A stretch of 64,000 nucleotides of DNA from Rathayibacter sp. VKM Ac-2857. Lineage in GTDB: Bacteria > Actinomycetota > Actinomycetes > Actinomycetales > Microbacteriaceae. A program made the position numbers and the translations under genes. The stretch is taken from NCBI RefSeq assembly GCF_013205025.1, contig NZ_JABMLE010000004.1:370946-434945 (forward strand). Direction: 5' to 3'. Below, in pieces: positions 1 to 8,267 of this stretch. Each line of letters opens with the position of its first letter. Within the stretch, counting starts at the first letter, position 1. A model generated the notes under the pieces. It had not been told where the DNA came from. It made no database searches and worked only from the letters and a program-made list of their open reading frames with translations.

Positions 1-652
1 GCCCTCCGAGGGCACGACCGACGCCGACCTCGCCCGGCGCAAGGTGCAGCTCTTCCGCGAGGCGCTCTCGGGCGCCGCCGTCGCCGAGACAGACCCCGCG
101 CGCACCGGGATGTCGAGTCCGCTGGCGATCGAGCCGCGCTCGCCGGGCCTCGAGGACCGCATCTGGTGGGGTGCGGGCAGCTTCGCCACGGCCCGCTGGG
201 CGGCCGAGCAGGGCATGAACCTGCAGTCCTCCACGCTCCTGCTCGAGGAGGAGGGCATCCCCTTCGACGAGCTGCAGGCGCGGCAGATCCGCGAGTACCG
301 CGCCGCCTGGGCGGAGGCCGGCTGGGAGCGGACCCCGCGCGTCTCCGTGTCGCGCAGCGTCCTCCCGATCACGACCGACCTCGACCGCCTCTACTTCGGC
401 GGCCGCGGCGAGCGCGATCAGGTCGCCTCCCTCGAGGGCGTCCGCGCCCGCTTCGGCCGCAGCTACACCGGCGAGCCCGACCGCCTCGCCGAGGAGCTCG
501 CCGCCGACGTCGCCGTCCAGGAGGCGGACACCCTCCTGCTCACCGTCCCCAACCAGCTGGGCGTCGACTACAACGCGCGCCTCCTGCAGACCGTCGCCGA
601 GTCGATCGCCCCGGCGCTCGGCTGGTCGCCGGCCGGAGTCGTCGCCGCCTGA
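1..652 (+). CDS. LLM-class flavin-dependent oxidoreductase, C-terminal part
   Basis: The reading frame is open from base 2, so the true start lies upstream of the window and only about 216 C-terminal residues are visible. Segments such as WWGAGSFATARWAAEQGMN and the later LAADVAVQEADTLLLTVPNQ fit the end of the TIM barrel of luciferase-like monooxygenases, where the last strand is followed by helices and a C-terminal NQLG-type turn. Members use reduced flavin to oxidise small organic substrates; the substrate cannot be told from this fragment. An internal GTG at 44 is not the likely start, because homologous-looking sequence continues upstream of it. The gene ends just before a large repeat array and converges on the GH2 gene. 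Confidence 0.8.
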   Translation, partial: PSEGTTDADLARRKVQLFREALSGAAVAETDPARTGMSSPLAIEPRSPGLEDRIWWGAGSFATARWAAEQGMNLQSSTLLLEEEGIPFDELQARQIREYRAAWAEAGWERTPRVSVSRSVLPITTDLDRLYFGGRGERDQVASLEGVRARFGRSYTGEPDRLAEELAADVAVQEADTLLLTVPNQLGVDYNARLLQTVAESIAPALGWSPAGVVAA

Positions 653-678
653 CACCGTCCCCGTCGGGCTGCTCACCC

Positions 679-1480
679 ATGCTGGTCGAGTAGCCCGGGA
701 GAGGCGTATCGAGACCCGACGTCGTCAGCACGGCGGGTCTGCAGACTTCGCTTCTGGTGCGGGTGGATCTACTTGGAAGAGACGCCCGCAGACATGCTGG
801 TCGAGTAGCCCCGAAGGGGCGTATCGAGACCCACCGTCGTCAGCCCGGTGGGTCTGCAGACTCCGCTTCCGGTGAGGGTGGATCTCGATACGCCCGCTGC
901 GCGGGCTACTCGATCAGCATGGGCTCGCCGCCGCGGCCGGTGCGACTGACGCGCTCCCAGTTCGGCTGCTCACCCATGCTGGTCGAGTAGCCGCTGGAGG
1001 CGGCGTATCGAGACCCGCGGTCGTCCAGAAGGCAAGTCTGCAGACCCGCCCTCCGTAGGTGGTGGATCTCGATATGCCCGCTGTGCGGGCTACTCGATCA
1101 GCATGGATTCGCCGCAGCGTGAGGGAAGCTTACGCATTGCTCGACAACCGCCCGGCATGCTGGTCGAGTAACCCCGGAGGGGCGTATCGAGACCCGACGT
1201 CGTCAGCAGGTCGGTCTGCAGGCTCCTCGTTCGCCGCTCGCGGATCAACTTCCAAGACATGCCCGCAGAGATGCTGGTCCAGTAGCCCCGCAGGGGCGTA
1301 TCGAGACCCGACGTCGTCAGCAGGTCGGTGTGCAGGCTCCTCGTCGGCCGCTGATGGATCAACGTCCAAGACGTGCCCGCAGACATGCTGGTCGAGTAGC
1401 CCCGCAGGGGCGTATCGAGACCCGCGCTTTGCAGACGGTGGATCTCGATACGCCCGCTGCGCGGGCTACTCGATCAGCAA
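679..1480. repeat. Intergenic hairpin repeat array 1 (nine copies)
   Basis: Nine copies of a roughly 39-41 bp imperfect palindrome lie here. Forward copies (beginning ATGCTGGTCGAGTAG) are at 679-717, 794-832, 976-1016, 1157-1195, 1271-1309 and 1385-1423. Inverted copies (ending CTACTCGATCAGCA) are at 880-920, 1063-1104 and 1439-1479. Each can fold as TCGA, a symmetric GTA/GTA internal loop, then a GC-rich inner stem. Copies starting at 1157, 1271 and 1385 are exactly 114 bp apart and form a tandem repeat. Spacers between copies carry related sequence centred on GTCTGCAGAC. There is no gene in 653-1524. The array separates two convergent genes. Confidence 0.9.
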
Positions 1481-1524
1481 GAGATGCGCCGCCCGCGGAA
1501 GGGGAGAGGCTGCGCTGTCGATCG

Positions 1525-3936
1525 TCAGCTCGCCGAGAGCTCGATCCGGACGTCGTCCAGTCCGTCAGAGGAGACGAGCACCGTGATGGGCCCCGCGCCG
1601 GTCGGACGGACCACGGCGAGCGCGCGGCCGTCGAACGTCGTCCGCGATGCGGCGTCGAAGCGCTCGGTGGTGGCGGGTGCTCCGCTTCCGAAGCCCGCGA
1701 GCACGCCCGCGCCCTCGACGGCGACCGAGACGACGCGGTCCGCACCCGTGACCAGGACGCCCGCAGCGTCGCGCAGCTCGATCGCGATGTACGCGAGGTC
1801 GGTGTCATCCGCCCGCAGCTCCACCCGGTCCGCCGTCGCGGTCAGCACCGCCGGTCCCGACGCCGACACGAGCGAACTGCGCCCCGTCTCCCTCCCGGAC
1901 CGGTAGGCCACCGCGGTCAGCGTGCCCGGCCGGTACACCGTCTCGATCGACGCCAGCATCGGCCGCACCGCACCGACGGCCGCGCGCCCCACCTCGACGC
2001 CGTCGAGCAGCAGCGCCACCTCGTCCGCGTCCGCCGCCACCTCGACGGTGACGGGGGAGCCCTCGAAGCCGGGCCAGGTCCAGGAGCCGACCGAGTCGCT
2101 CCACGCCCAGGGCGACTGCATCGTCACCGTCTGCCCGTGCCGCTCCGGCCGCACGACCGCGATCGCCGGCTCCGAGCGCAGCCCGAAGACGATCTCACGG
2201 TAGTACGACGCGGGCCGCCGCCACCCGGTGATGTCCAGATCGCCGCACCACGCCGTCAGGTACGGGTACTCGCGCTCCAGCGCGCCGTTCGCCGCCGGGT
2301 CCTCCGCGTAGGAGGTGGCGCCGATGCCGACCTCGCCGAGGTAGTCCCAGCCGGTCCAGGTGAAGTCGCCGATCACGTTCGGGTTCGCGAGCACCTTCGG
2401 CCACAGCTCGCCGATCTGCGTCGGGAACGTCTCCGACCCGACGATCACGCGCTGCGGGAAAAGCTCCGCGTCGCTCGCGTAGCGCCCGTCGGCGTAGTTC
2501 AGTCCGAGCACGTCGACCGCGGCGCTCGACTCCGCTGTGCGGCGGGTGACGGCGTCGGAGGAGCCGATCGCCGCCATCATCCCGGCGCCGGCCTCGCCCA
2601 TCAGCTCGTTCAGCCCCTGCTCCGAGGCGAGGATGCTGTCGAGCTCGTCGAGCACCGCCAGCGTCGGGTTCACGCCGTTGGTGACAGGGCGGGTCGGGTC
2701 GAGCGAGCGCACGTACTCGGCGAGATCGCGAGCCAGCACCGCCCCGTGCGGGGTGCCGACCTCGACGATCTCGTTGCCGATCGAGTAGAGGATCACGCTG
2801 GGGTGGTTGTAGTCCTTCGCGACCAGCGACTCCAGGTCGGCCCGCCACCACTGCGCGAAGTCGAGGGAGTAGTCGTGGTGCGTCTTGCCGCGGACCCACA
2901 TGTCGAAGGCCTCGTCCATCACGAGCATGCCGAGGCGGTCGCAGGCGTCGAGCATCGACGGCGAGGCGGGGTTGTGCGCCATGCGGATCGCGTTGAAGCC
3001 GGCCTCCTTGAGCAGCTGGATCCGGCGCTCCTCCGCCCGGGCGATCGAGGCGGCACCGAGGACGCCGTTGTCGCTGTGGATGCAGGCGCCGCGCAGCAGC
3101 ACGGTCTCGCCGTTGATCCGCAGTCCCTTGCGCGGGTCGACGGTGACGGTGCGGATGCCGTGCACGGTGACGACGTCGTCGCCGACGCCGATGCTCGTGC
3201 GGGCGGTGTGCAGGGCGGGGGAGTCGACGCTCCAGAGGGCCGGGTCCTGCACGTAGAGGCGCTGGCGCACGAGGGCGGTCCGGCCGGGGGCGACGGTCAC
3301 GGGCGCCGTCGCGCTCTCGACCACATCGCCGGTCGCCCCGGTCAGCTCGGTGGACACCGTGAGCGACGACGTCACGAGCCCGCGGTTGACGATGCTCGTC
3401 GCGACCTCGACGACCGCCTGGTCGCCCTCGATGCGCACGGTCGTGATCCGCACGCCGTCCGGCTCGATGTGCACGGGCTCGTCGACGTGCAGCAGCACCG
3501 GCCGGTGCAGGCCGGCGCCGGCGTACCAGCGCGAGTCCTGGCCCGAGCGGACCTCGATCCGCAGCGTGTTCGTCTCACCGAAGCGGAGGAACGGGGTCAG
3601 CTCCACGAAGAAGCGCGCGAAGCCGTCGGCGCGGTTCCCGGCGAACTCGTCGTTGAGGAACACCATCGCGTGCCGGTACGCGCCCTGCACTTCCAGCCGT
3701 ACGACCTTGCCCGCCCACTCCGCCGGCACCTCGAACGTCGTGACGTAGCTGTAGGCACCGCCCGGGTAGTAGGCCGCGCCACCCTTCGACACCGCGTCCG
3801 GCGAGCGCTCGGCGTCGCGCAGCGCGTCGTGCGGCAGCGTCACCGCGACGGAGTCGTCGACCCCGCCCTGCACGGCGGCGAACGGCCCGCGCGGCGCCCG
3901 GACGATCCAGCCGGCGGTGAAGGAGGTGGTCGTCAT
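1525..3936 (-). CDS. Glycoside hydrolase family 2 protein
   Basis: This 803-residue protein has the GH2 architecture: an N-terminal jelly-roll sugar-binding domain (about residues 1-160), an immunoglobulin-like domain (about 165-265), the catalytic TIM barrel (about 270-570), and C-terminal Ig-like domains of the DUF4982 and C5 type. The motif YSIGNE places the acid/base Glu at residue 389, and GSETFP gives a nucleophile candidate at Glu502. HNPASPSMLDACDRLGMLV is a typical GH2 barrel segment. No signal peptide is evident, so it probably acts in the cytoplasm on imported oligosaccharides as a beta-galactosidase-, glucuronidase- or glucosidase-like enzyme. Specificity cannot be assigned. It stands alone, with a LacI-type operator candidate upstream but no transporter beside it. 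Confidence 0.9.
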   Translation of the reverse strand: MTTTSFTAGWIVRAPRGPFAAVQGGVDDSVAVTLPHDALRDAERSPDAVSKGGAAYYPGGAYSYVTTFEVPAEWAGKVVRLEVQGAYRHAMVFLNDEFAGNRADGFARFFVELTPFLRFGETNTLRIEVRSGQDSRWYAGAGLHRPVLLHVDEPVHIEPDGVRITTVRIEGDQAVVEVATSIVNRGLVTSSLTVSTELTGATGDVVESATAPVTVAPGRTALVRQRLYVQDPALWSVDSPALHTARTSIGVGDDVVTVHGIRTVTVDPRKGLRINGETVLLRGACIHSDNGVLGAASIARAEERRIQLLKEAGFNAIRMAHNPASPSMLDACDRLGMLVMDEAFDMWVRGKTHHDYSLDFAQWWRADLESLVAKDYNHPSVILYSIGNEIVEVGTPHGAVLARDLAEYVRSLDPTRPVTNGVNPTLAVLDELDSILASEQGLNELMGEAGAGMMAAIGSSDAVTRRTAESSAAVDVLGLNYADGRYASDAELFPQRVIVGSETFPTQIGELWPKVLANPNVIGDFTWTGWDYLGEVGIGATSYAEDPAANGALEREYPYLTAWCGDLDITGWRRPASYYREIVFGLRSEPAIAVVRPERHGQTVTMQSPWAWSDSVGSWTWPGFEGSPVTVEVAADADEVALLLDGVEVGRAAVGAVRPMLASIETVYRPGTLTAVAYRSGRETGRSSLVSASGPAVLTATADRVELRADDTDLAYIAIELRDAAGVLVTGADRVVSVAVEGAGVLAGFGSGAPATTERFDAASRTTFDGRALAVVRPTGAGPITVLVSSDGLDDVRIELSAS

Positions 3937-4007
3937 GGCGCGTCCGTTCGATCGAGGTCATCCGACACGACGCCGGACGAGAAGTAAGACCCGTGCTTCC
4001 GATTCAG

Positions 4008-4018
4008 GAAACTGTTTC
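4008..4018. promoter_or_regulatory. Candidate LacI-type operator upstream of the GH2 gene
   Basis: GAAACTGTTTC is a perfect 11-bp inverted repeat around one central base, 72 bp upstream of the GH2 start codon and near a second GAAAC on the minus strand. LacI/GalR-family operators commonly have GAAAC...GTTTC half-sites. No LacI gene lies next to it, so any regulator would be encoded elsewhere. This is inferred from sequence only. Confidence 0.45.
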
Positions 4019-4147
4019 ATTCGGTTTCTCACCCGGCGAGAGCCTAGGAGCGACGCGGTCGACCGTCAAGGGAGCGGACTCTCGGTGCTCATCTCAGCGC
4101 TGGTCTGTTCGCTCAAATTTATCGGTGCACTTCCCTTGCGTCTTCGA

Positions 4148-4153
4148 TAGACT
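4148..4153 (+). promoter_or_regulatory. -10-like hexamer of a probably leaderless promoter
   Basis: TAGACT ends seven bases before the ATG at 4161, in an unusually AT-rich stretch for this window (4100-4160). Transcription from such a -10 would begin at or next to the start codon, which fits leaderless expression of the HTH gene. Confidence 0.4.
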
Positions 4154-4160
4154 TCCTTTC

Positions 4161-5192
4161 ATGACCGAGCAGGAGTTGAAGTCCGTCACCGATGTCGCGC
4201 GAGAGCGCGGCGTCAGTGCGGCGCGCATCCGTCAGCTCATCGCTGAGGGGCGCATTCGGGCGGAGAAGGTCGGAGGCGTGCATGTCATCAGGGGTGATCA
4301 GGACGTCCCCTCGCCGCGCGTCTCTCGCCCGCTCGGCGACCGGATGGCGTGGGGATTCGTCGCCGCGCTCTCGGGTGCTGTGGACCCGGCCCTGACGAGG
4401 TCCGAGCGGAGTCGCATCACCCGGATGATCCAGCGGCTCGAGAGCGCGGAGGATCCTGTGGCGGTGACGCGCTCGTGGACCGCCGAGCTTCTGCCGCCGG
4501 AGTCCCTGGAGCTTCCCACGGAACTCGTCGACCAGCTGCGGGGGGAGCAGCGGGAGCTGCTCCCCGTCGGAGCATCGGACCCCCGAGCGGGCCCGCGCGA
4601 CGTCAGCCGCCTCGAGCTGCTCGTCTCCACCCGGCTGAAGGCTCAGCTCCGAGAAGAGGTCGCCGCAGCGGGCCCGTCATCGACTTCCGTGATCCTGCAT
4701 CACGTCCCCGATGAGCGGTGGCCGTTCGTCAGCGAGGGACCGGTGCCGATCGGGCTGAGCATCGCCGCGCTCGCGCGACGGACCGACCGGACGACGGCGC
4801 TCGCCGCGCGTCGTCTCCTGAGGCGCGCCCTCCCCTCCCACGCGGCGGTCATGGCCGGGGTCGAGGCGGATCGTCGGGACCGTGATCGGTCACTGCGTCG
4901 CGAGGCCATTCGCTCCGTCCAGCTCCACCGCGCCGCGCTGGAACTCCTCGACCGCTCTCCGGACTTCCGTCCTCGGGCGGAAGCGCGGCTCGAGCAATTG
5001 CGAGGCAAGGTCCGCGGGGAGGCGCACCAGTGGCTGGACGAGTGGGCAGAGCTGCTCCGCAGTCCTCTCTCCACGCAGATCGAGGCCCTGCTCGTGGAGA
5101 CGGAGCACGCTCACGACCTGCGCTCCGTGTCACCGCTCGCCGGGCTGATCCCCGACGAGGAGCGACCGGCGCTGCTCGAGGCGAGCGCGTGA
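4161..5192 (+). CDS. HTH protein, first gene of an HTH-nucleotidyltransferase module
   Basis: This 344-residue protein begins with a MerR/excisionase-like helix-turn-helix (residues 5-45; motif VTDVARERGVSAARIRQLI), followed by a long region I do not recognise that is rich in Arg and Leu helices (about 60-340). The ATG at 4161 was chosen because it directly follows a -10-like TAGACT and the recognisable HTH starts there, although the frame is open further upstream. Its stop overlaps the GTG of the next gene by four bases, so the two are translationally coupled. A DNA-binding protein placed before a nucleotidyltransferase resembles type II/IV toxin-antitoxin organisation, with this protein as possible antitoxin and repressor. 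That role is inference. Local base composition is less GC-extreme than in the neighbours. Confidence 0.75.
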   Translation: MTEQELKSVTDVARERGVSAARIRQLIAEGRIRAEKVGGVHVIRGDQDVPSPRVSRPLGDRMAWGFVAALSGAVDPALTRSERSRITRMIQRLESAEDPVAVTRSWTAELLPPESLELPTELVDQLRGEQRELLPVGASDPRAGPRDVSRLELLVSTRLKAQLREEVAAAGPSSTSVILHHVPDERWPFVSEGPVPIGLSIAALARRTDRTTALAARRLLRRALPSHAAVMAGVEADRRDRDRSLRREAIRSVQLHRAALELLDRSPDFRPRAEARLEQLRGKVRGEAHQWLDEWAELLRSPLSTQIEALLVETEHAHDLRSVSPLAGLIPDEERPALLEASA

Positions 5193-5731
5193 ACCGGGCC
5201 GAGCTGGAGCACGGGATCCGTGCAGCGACGGAGATCATCCAGGCCGACGAGGTGATCATCATCGGCTCCCAGTCGGTGCTGGGCACCTGGAGCGAGTCGG
5301 AGCTGCCCGTCGAGGCGACGGCATCGAACGAGCTCGACGTCCTCCCGCTGAACGACACCGACAGTGAAACGCTGGCGACGAGACTCAGCGGAGTCGCCGG
5401 CGAGCTGTCCTCGTTCGACGCCACGCACGGGTTCCACTTGGACGGCGTCGGCCGGAGGACGGCGGTCCTGCCTCGCGGCTGGGAGGGCCGTCTCCTTCGA
5501 GTGCAGAACGACAACACCCGCGGGCGGATCGGCTGGTGCCTCGACCCGCACGACCTGTGCGTGGCGAAGCTTGTCGCGAACCGGGACAAGGACCGGTCCT
5601 TCGTCTCCGCCCTGGTCCGGCACGGTCTCATCGACCCGGAACTCCTGCTGGAGAGGCTCGTCGACACCGACCTGGACGATGCGACGAGCGACACCGTCTG
5701 GAGCACGGCTCAAGGTCTTCTCGACCTCTGA
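5189..5731 (+). CDS. DUF6036-like nucleotidyltransferase, second gene of the module
   Basis: The 180-residue product looks like a minimal nucleotidyltransferase-fold protein. IIIGSQSVLGTW (about residues 25-36) matches the glycine/serine loop, and NELDVLPL about 20 residues later supplies the paired acidic residues (Glu-x-Asp) that bind metal. Later, CLDPHDLCVAKLVANRDKD resembles the helical part found in DUF6036 and AbiEii-like proteins. It starts at GTG 5189, overlapping the upstream stop. Many proteins of this kind are toxins or tRNA/protein nucleotidyl-transferring enzymes in toxin-antitoxin pairs. Family assignment is from motif recognition, and the target is unknown. Nothing suggests truncation. 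Confidence 0.65.
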   Translation: MNRAELEHGIRAATEIIQADEVIIIGSQSVLGTWSESELPVEATASNELDVLPLNDTDSETLATRLSGVAGELSSFDATHGFHLDGVGRRTAVLPRGWEGRLLRVQNDNTRGRIGWCLDPHDLCVAKLVANRDKDRSFVSALVRHGLIDPELLLERLVDTDLDDATSDTVWSTAQGLLDL

Positions 5732-5779
5732 CCGCATCGCTCGCGGTCACGGCTGCACGAACCGCCGGCACCAACGAGA

Positions 5780-5815
5780 AGAACCCCCCGATCTCCGTGA
5801 GATCGAGGGGTTCTG
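5780..5815. terminator. Intrinsic terminator-like hairpin downstream of tRNA-Leu
   Basis: An AGAACCCC arm with GATCTC pairs, across a CGT loop, with GAGATCGAGGGGTTCT. The near-perfect stem is about 16 bp. It sits immediately 3' of the minus-strand tRNA and between it and the nucleotidyltransferase gene, so it may end transcription from both sides. Confidence 0.75.
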
Positions 5816-5820
5816 CCTGT

Positions 5821-5904
5821 GTCCGAGGGGGGACTTGAACCCCCACGCCCTATACGGGCACTAGCACCTCAAGCTAGCGCGTCTGCCATTTCCGCCACCC
5901 GGAC
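5821..5904 (-). tRNA. tRNA-Leu(GAG)
   Basis: Read on the minus strand, the 84-nt sequence begins GTCCGGGTGGCGGAAATGG and ends with the matching acceptor arm CTCGGAC. The acceptor stem pairs over seven positions with one G-T wobble. The anticodon stem CTAGC/GCTAG encloses the loop TTGAGGT, giving anticodon GAG. A long variable arm (GTGCCCGTATAGGGC) marks it as class II, as expected for leucine. The T arm contains GGTTCAAGTCC. CCA is not encoded. Confidence 0.95.
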
Positions 5905-6019
5905 GAGTATTGTTTCCGGCCTGCGTTTCCGCGGCCGAAGAAGACATTAGCACGGTTCGAGCGCCTCGGATGACACCGTCGGAGCGGGGTGCCGTGGGCC
6001 CGCCCGCTAGCGTGGGGGC

Positions 6020-7348
6020 ATGACGTCCTCCGACAGCGCCGCCGCCCCCTCCGAGTCGGATCTCGACGAGACCGCGATCATCGCGCGGGACCTCATCCGG
6101 TTCGACACCAGCAACTACGGCGACGGCAAGGCCGAGCCCGAGCGCGAGGCCGCCGAGTACGTCGCCGCCCGCCTGCGCGACCTCGGCCTCGAGCCCGAGC
6201 TGATCGACTCCGATCCCGGCCGCACCAGCGTCGTCGCCCGGGTGGCGGGGGAGGATCGCGAGCGCGGCGCCCTCGTCGTGCACGGGCACCTCGACGTGGT
6301 CCCGGCGATCGCGGACAACTGGAGCGTCGATCCCTTCGGCGGCGTCATCAAGGACGGCATGCTCTGGGGCCGCGGCGCGGTCGACATGAAGAACATGGAC
6401 GCGATGATCCTCGCCTCCCTCGGCGACATCCTCGGCAGCAATAGGAAGCCCTCGCGCGACCTCGTCATCGCCTTCTTCGCCGACGAGGAGGCGGGCGGCG
6501 TCCGCGGCTCCGGCCACCTCGTCAAGACCCGGCCCGAGCTGTTCGCCGGCGCGACCGAGGCGATCAGCGAGGTCGGCGGCTACTCGATCGAGCTCGGCGG
6601 CAAGCGCGCCTACCTCGTGCAGACCGGCGAGAAGGCCCTGCTCTGGCTGACGCTGCGCGCGCGCGGTACGGCCGGGCACGGCTCGCAGATCAACGGCGAG
6701 AACGCCGTCACCCGCCTCGCCCAGGCCATCGCCCGCATCGGCAGCGAGGAGTGGCCCACCCGCCTCACCGACACCACCCGCGAGCTGCTCGGCGAGGTCG
6801 CCCGCATCCTCGGCCACGACCCGCAGCGCAGCACCCCGGAGGAGCTCGCGCTCGCGACCGGCACCGCCTCGCGCTTCATCGCGGCGACGCTTCGCACCAC
6901 CGCGAACCCGTCGATGCTCTCCGCCGGCTACAAGGCCAACGTCATCCCGGACACCGCGGAGGCGACCATCGACGTCCGCGTGCTCCCCGGCGAGGAGGAC
7001 GCGGTCCTCGAGCGCCTGAAGGTCCTCGCGGGCGAGCACGTCGAGATCCTCGTGCAGCACCGCGACATCGGACTCGAGGTGCCCTTCGCCGGACCGCTCG
7101 TGGAGAGCATGGCGGCCTCCCTCCGCCGCTTCGACCCCGAGGCGGAGGTGCTGCCGTACCTCCTGTCCGGGGGCACCGACAACAAGGCTCTCTCGACGAT
7201 CGGCATCACCGGCTACGGCTTCGCGCCGTTGCAGCTGCCGGGCTCGCTCGACTTCCCGGCGCTGTTCCACGGGGTCGATGAGCGGGTTCCGCTCGACGCA
7301 CTAGTGTTTGGCAGGAAGGTCCTGACCGATCTCCTCCTGCGATCCTGA
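6020..7348 (+). CDS. M20/M25/M40 family metallohydrolase
   Basis: This 442-residue zinc-dependent peptidase/deacylase-type hydrolase shows the family landmarks: HGHLD (residues 88-92, first His and Asp ligands), VDMKN with bridging Asp122, and DEEAGG with Glu156/Glu157 as general base and ligand. TAGHGSQIN begins the lid/dimerisation domain (about 215-330), and LLSGGTDNK near the C terminus is the last catalytic segment. It probably hydrolyses dipeptides or N-acyl amino acids in the cytoplasm. The substrate is not predictable. A TAGCGT hexamer ends about six bases before the ATG, suggesting a leaderless transcript. It is followed 70 bp later by uppP. Confidence 0.9.
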   Translation: MTSSDSAAAPSESDLDETAIIARDLIRFDTSNYGDGKAEPEREAAEYVAARLRDLGLEPELIDSDPGRTSVVARVAGEDRERGALVVHGHLDVVPAIADNWSVDPFGGVIKDGMLWGRGAVDMKNMDAMILASLGDILGSNRKPSRDLVIAFFADEEAGGVRGSGHLVKTRPELFAGATEAISEVGGYSIELGGKRAYLVQTGEKALLWLTLRARGTAGHGSQINGENAVTRLAQAIARIGSEEWPTRLTDTTRELLGEVARILGHDPQRSTPEELALATGTASRFIAATLRTTANPSMLSAGYKANVIPDTAEATIDVRVLPGEEDAVLERLKVLAGEHVEILVQHRDIGLEVPFAGPLVESMAASLRRFDPEAEVLPYLLSGGTDNKALSTIGITGYGFAPLQLPGSLDFPALFHGVDERVPLDALVFGRKVLTDLLLRS

Positions 7349-7418
7349 TGGTCAGATCGACGACCACCACCGACCGCCTGCTGGCCGACGACGCCCCAGC
7401 CCTCCTCGAAAGTGACGC

Positions 7419-8267
7419 ATGGGCCTGCTCGAAGCGCTGATCCTCGGACTCGTCCAGGGTCTGACGGAATTCCTCCCCATCTCCTCCAGCGCCCACCTCC
7501 GGATCGTGAGCGAGCTGCTCCCCGGACTGGACGGCAAGGACACCGGCGCGGCGTTCACCGCCATCACGCAGCTGGGCACCGAGACCGCGGTCATCATCTA
7601 CTTCTGGCGCGACATCGTGAAGATCGTGTCGAACTGGTGCCGGTCGCTGGTCGGCAAGGTCCCGCGCACCGACGCGAACGCCCGGATGGGCTGGCTGATC
7701 ATCGTCGGCAGCCTCCCGATCATCGTGCTCGGCCTGCTCTTCCAGGATCAGATCGAGACCACTCTCCGCTCGCTCTGGGTCGTCGCCACCACGCTGATCG
7801 TCTTCGGCATCCTGCTCGGCATCGCCGACGCCGTGGGCGCGAAGAAGCGCCGCCTGCGCGACCTGAACGTCCGCGACGGCCTCATCTTCGGTGGCGCGCA
7901 GGCGCTCGCCCTCGTCCCCGGTGTCTCGCGCTCCGGCGGCACCATCACGGCCGGTCTCTTCATGGGCTACGAGCGCAAGGCGGCCGCGCGGTACTCGTTC
8001 CTCCTGGCGATCCCTGCCGTCTTCGGCAGCGGGCTGTACCAGCTGTACAAGAGCATCAGCGACCCGGAGATCCTGCCCAACCAGATCCAGGTCGGCGGGC
8101 TGGAGACGCTGATCGCGACGATCGTGGCCTTCGTGGTCGGCTTCGTCGTGATCGCCTTCTTCATGAGCTACATCTCGCGCCGCAGCTTCCTGCCGTTCGT
8201 GATCTACCGCATCGTCCTCGGCGTCGTCCTCATGGTCGCGCTGAGCACGGGCCTCCTCGCCGCCTAG
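7419..8267 (+). CDS. uppP: Undecaprenyl-diphosphate phosphatase UppP (BacA)
   Basis: The 282-residue polytopic membrane protein recycles the undecaprenyl-PP lipid carrier for cell-wall synthesis by removing the terminal phosphate at the periplasmic face. The two signature motifs are present: [14 protein letters not shown] (residues 13-26), with the catalytic Glu17 region, and PGVSRSGGT starting at residue 167, with the essential Arg. Length and hydrophobic pattern match the family. Its stop codon abuts the ATG of mshC with no gap, so the two are probably co-transcribed. Confidence 0.96.
   Translation: MGLLEALILGLVQGLTEFLPISSSAHLRIVSELLPGLDGKDTGAAFTAITQLGTETAVIIYFWRDIVKIVSNWCRSLVGKVPRTDANARMGWLIIVGSLPIIVLGLLFQDQIETTLRSLWVVATTLIVFGILLGIADAVGAKKRRLRDLNVRDGLIFGGAQALALVPGVSRSGGTITAGLFMGYERKAAARYSFLLAIPAVFGSGLYQLYKSISDPEILPNQIQVGGLETLIATIVAFVVGFVVIAFFMSYISRRSFLPFVIYRIVLGVVLMVALSTGLLAA

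Noticed and set aside
679-1480. CRISPR array
   Set aside because: Repeats occur in both orientations, are palindromic and unevenly spaced, spacers are related to each other, and no cas genes are present.
1330-3987. Long open frame on the plus strand (885 codons) opposite the GH2 gene
   Set aside because: Arg/His/Gly-rich composition without domains; it is the complement shadow of a well-supported GH2 enzyme in GC-rich DNA.
3993-4160. Longer start for the HTH gene at 4161
   Set aside because: The upstream codons overlap the operator and promoter-like region and are not HTH-like; the ATG at 4161 follows a -10-like element.
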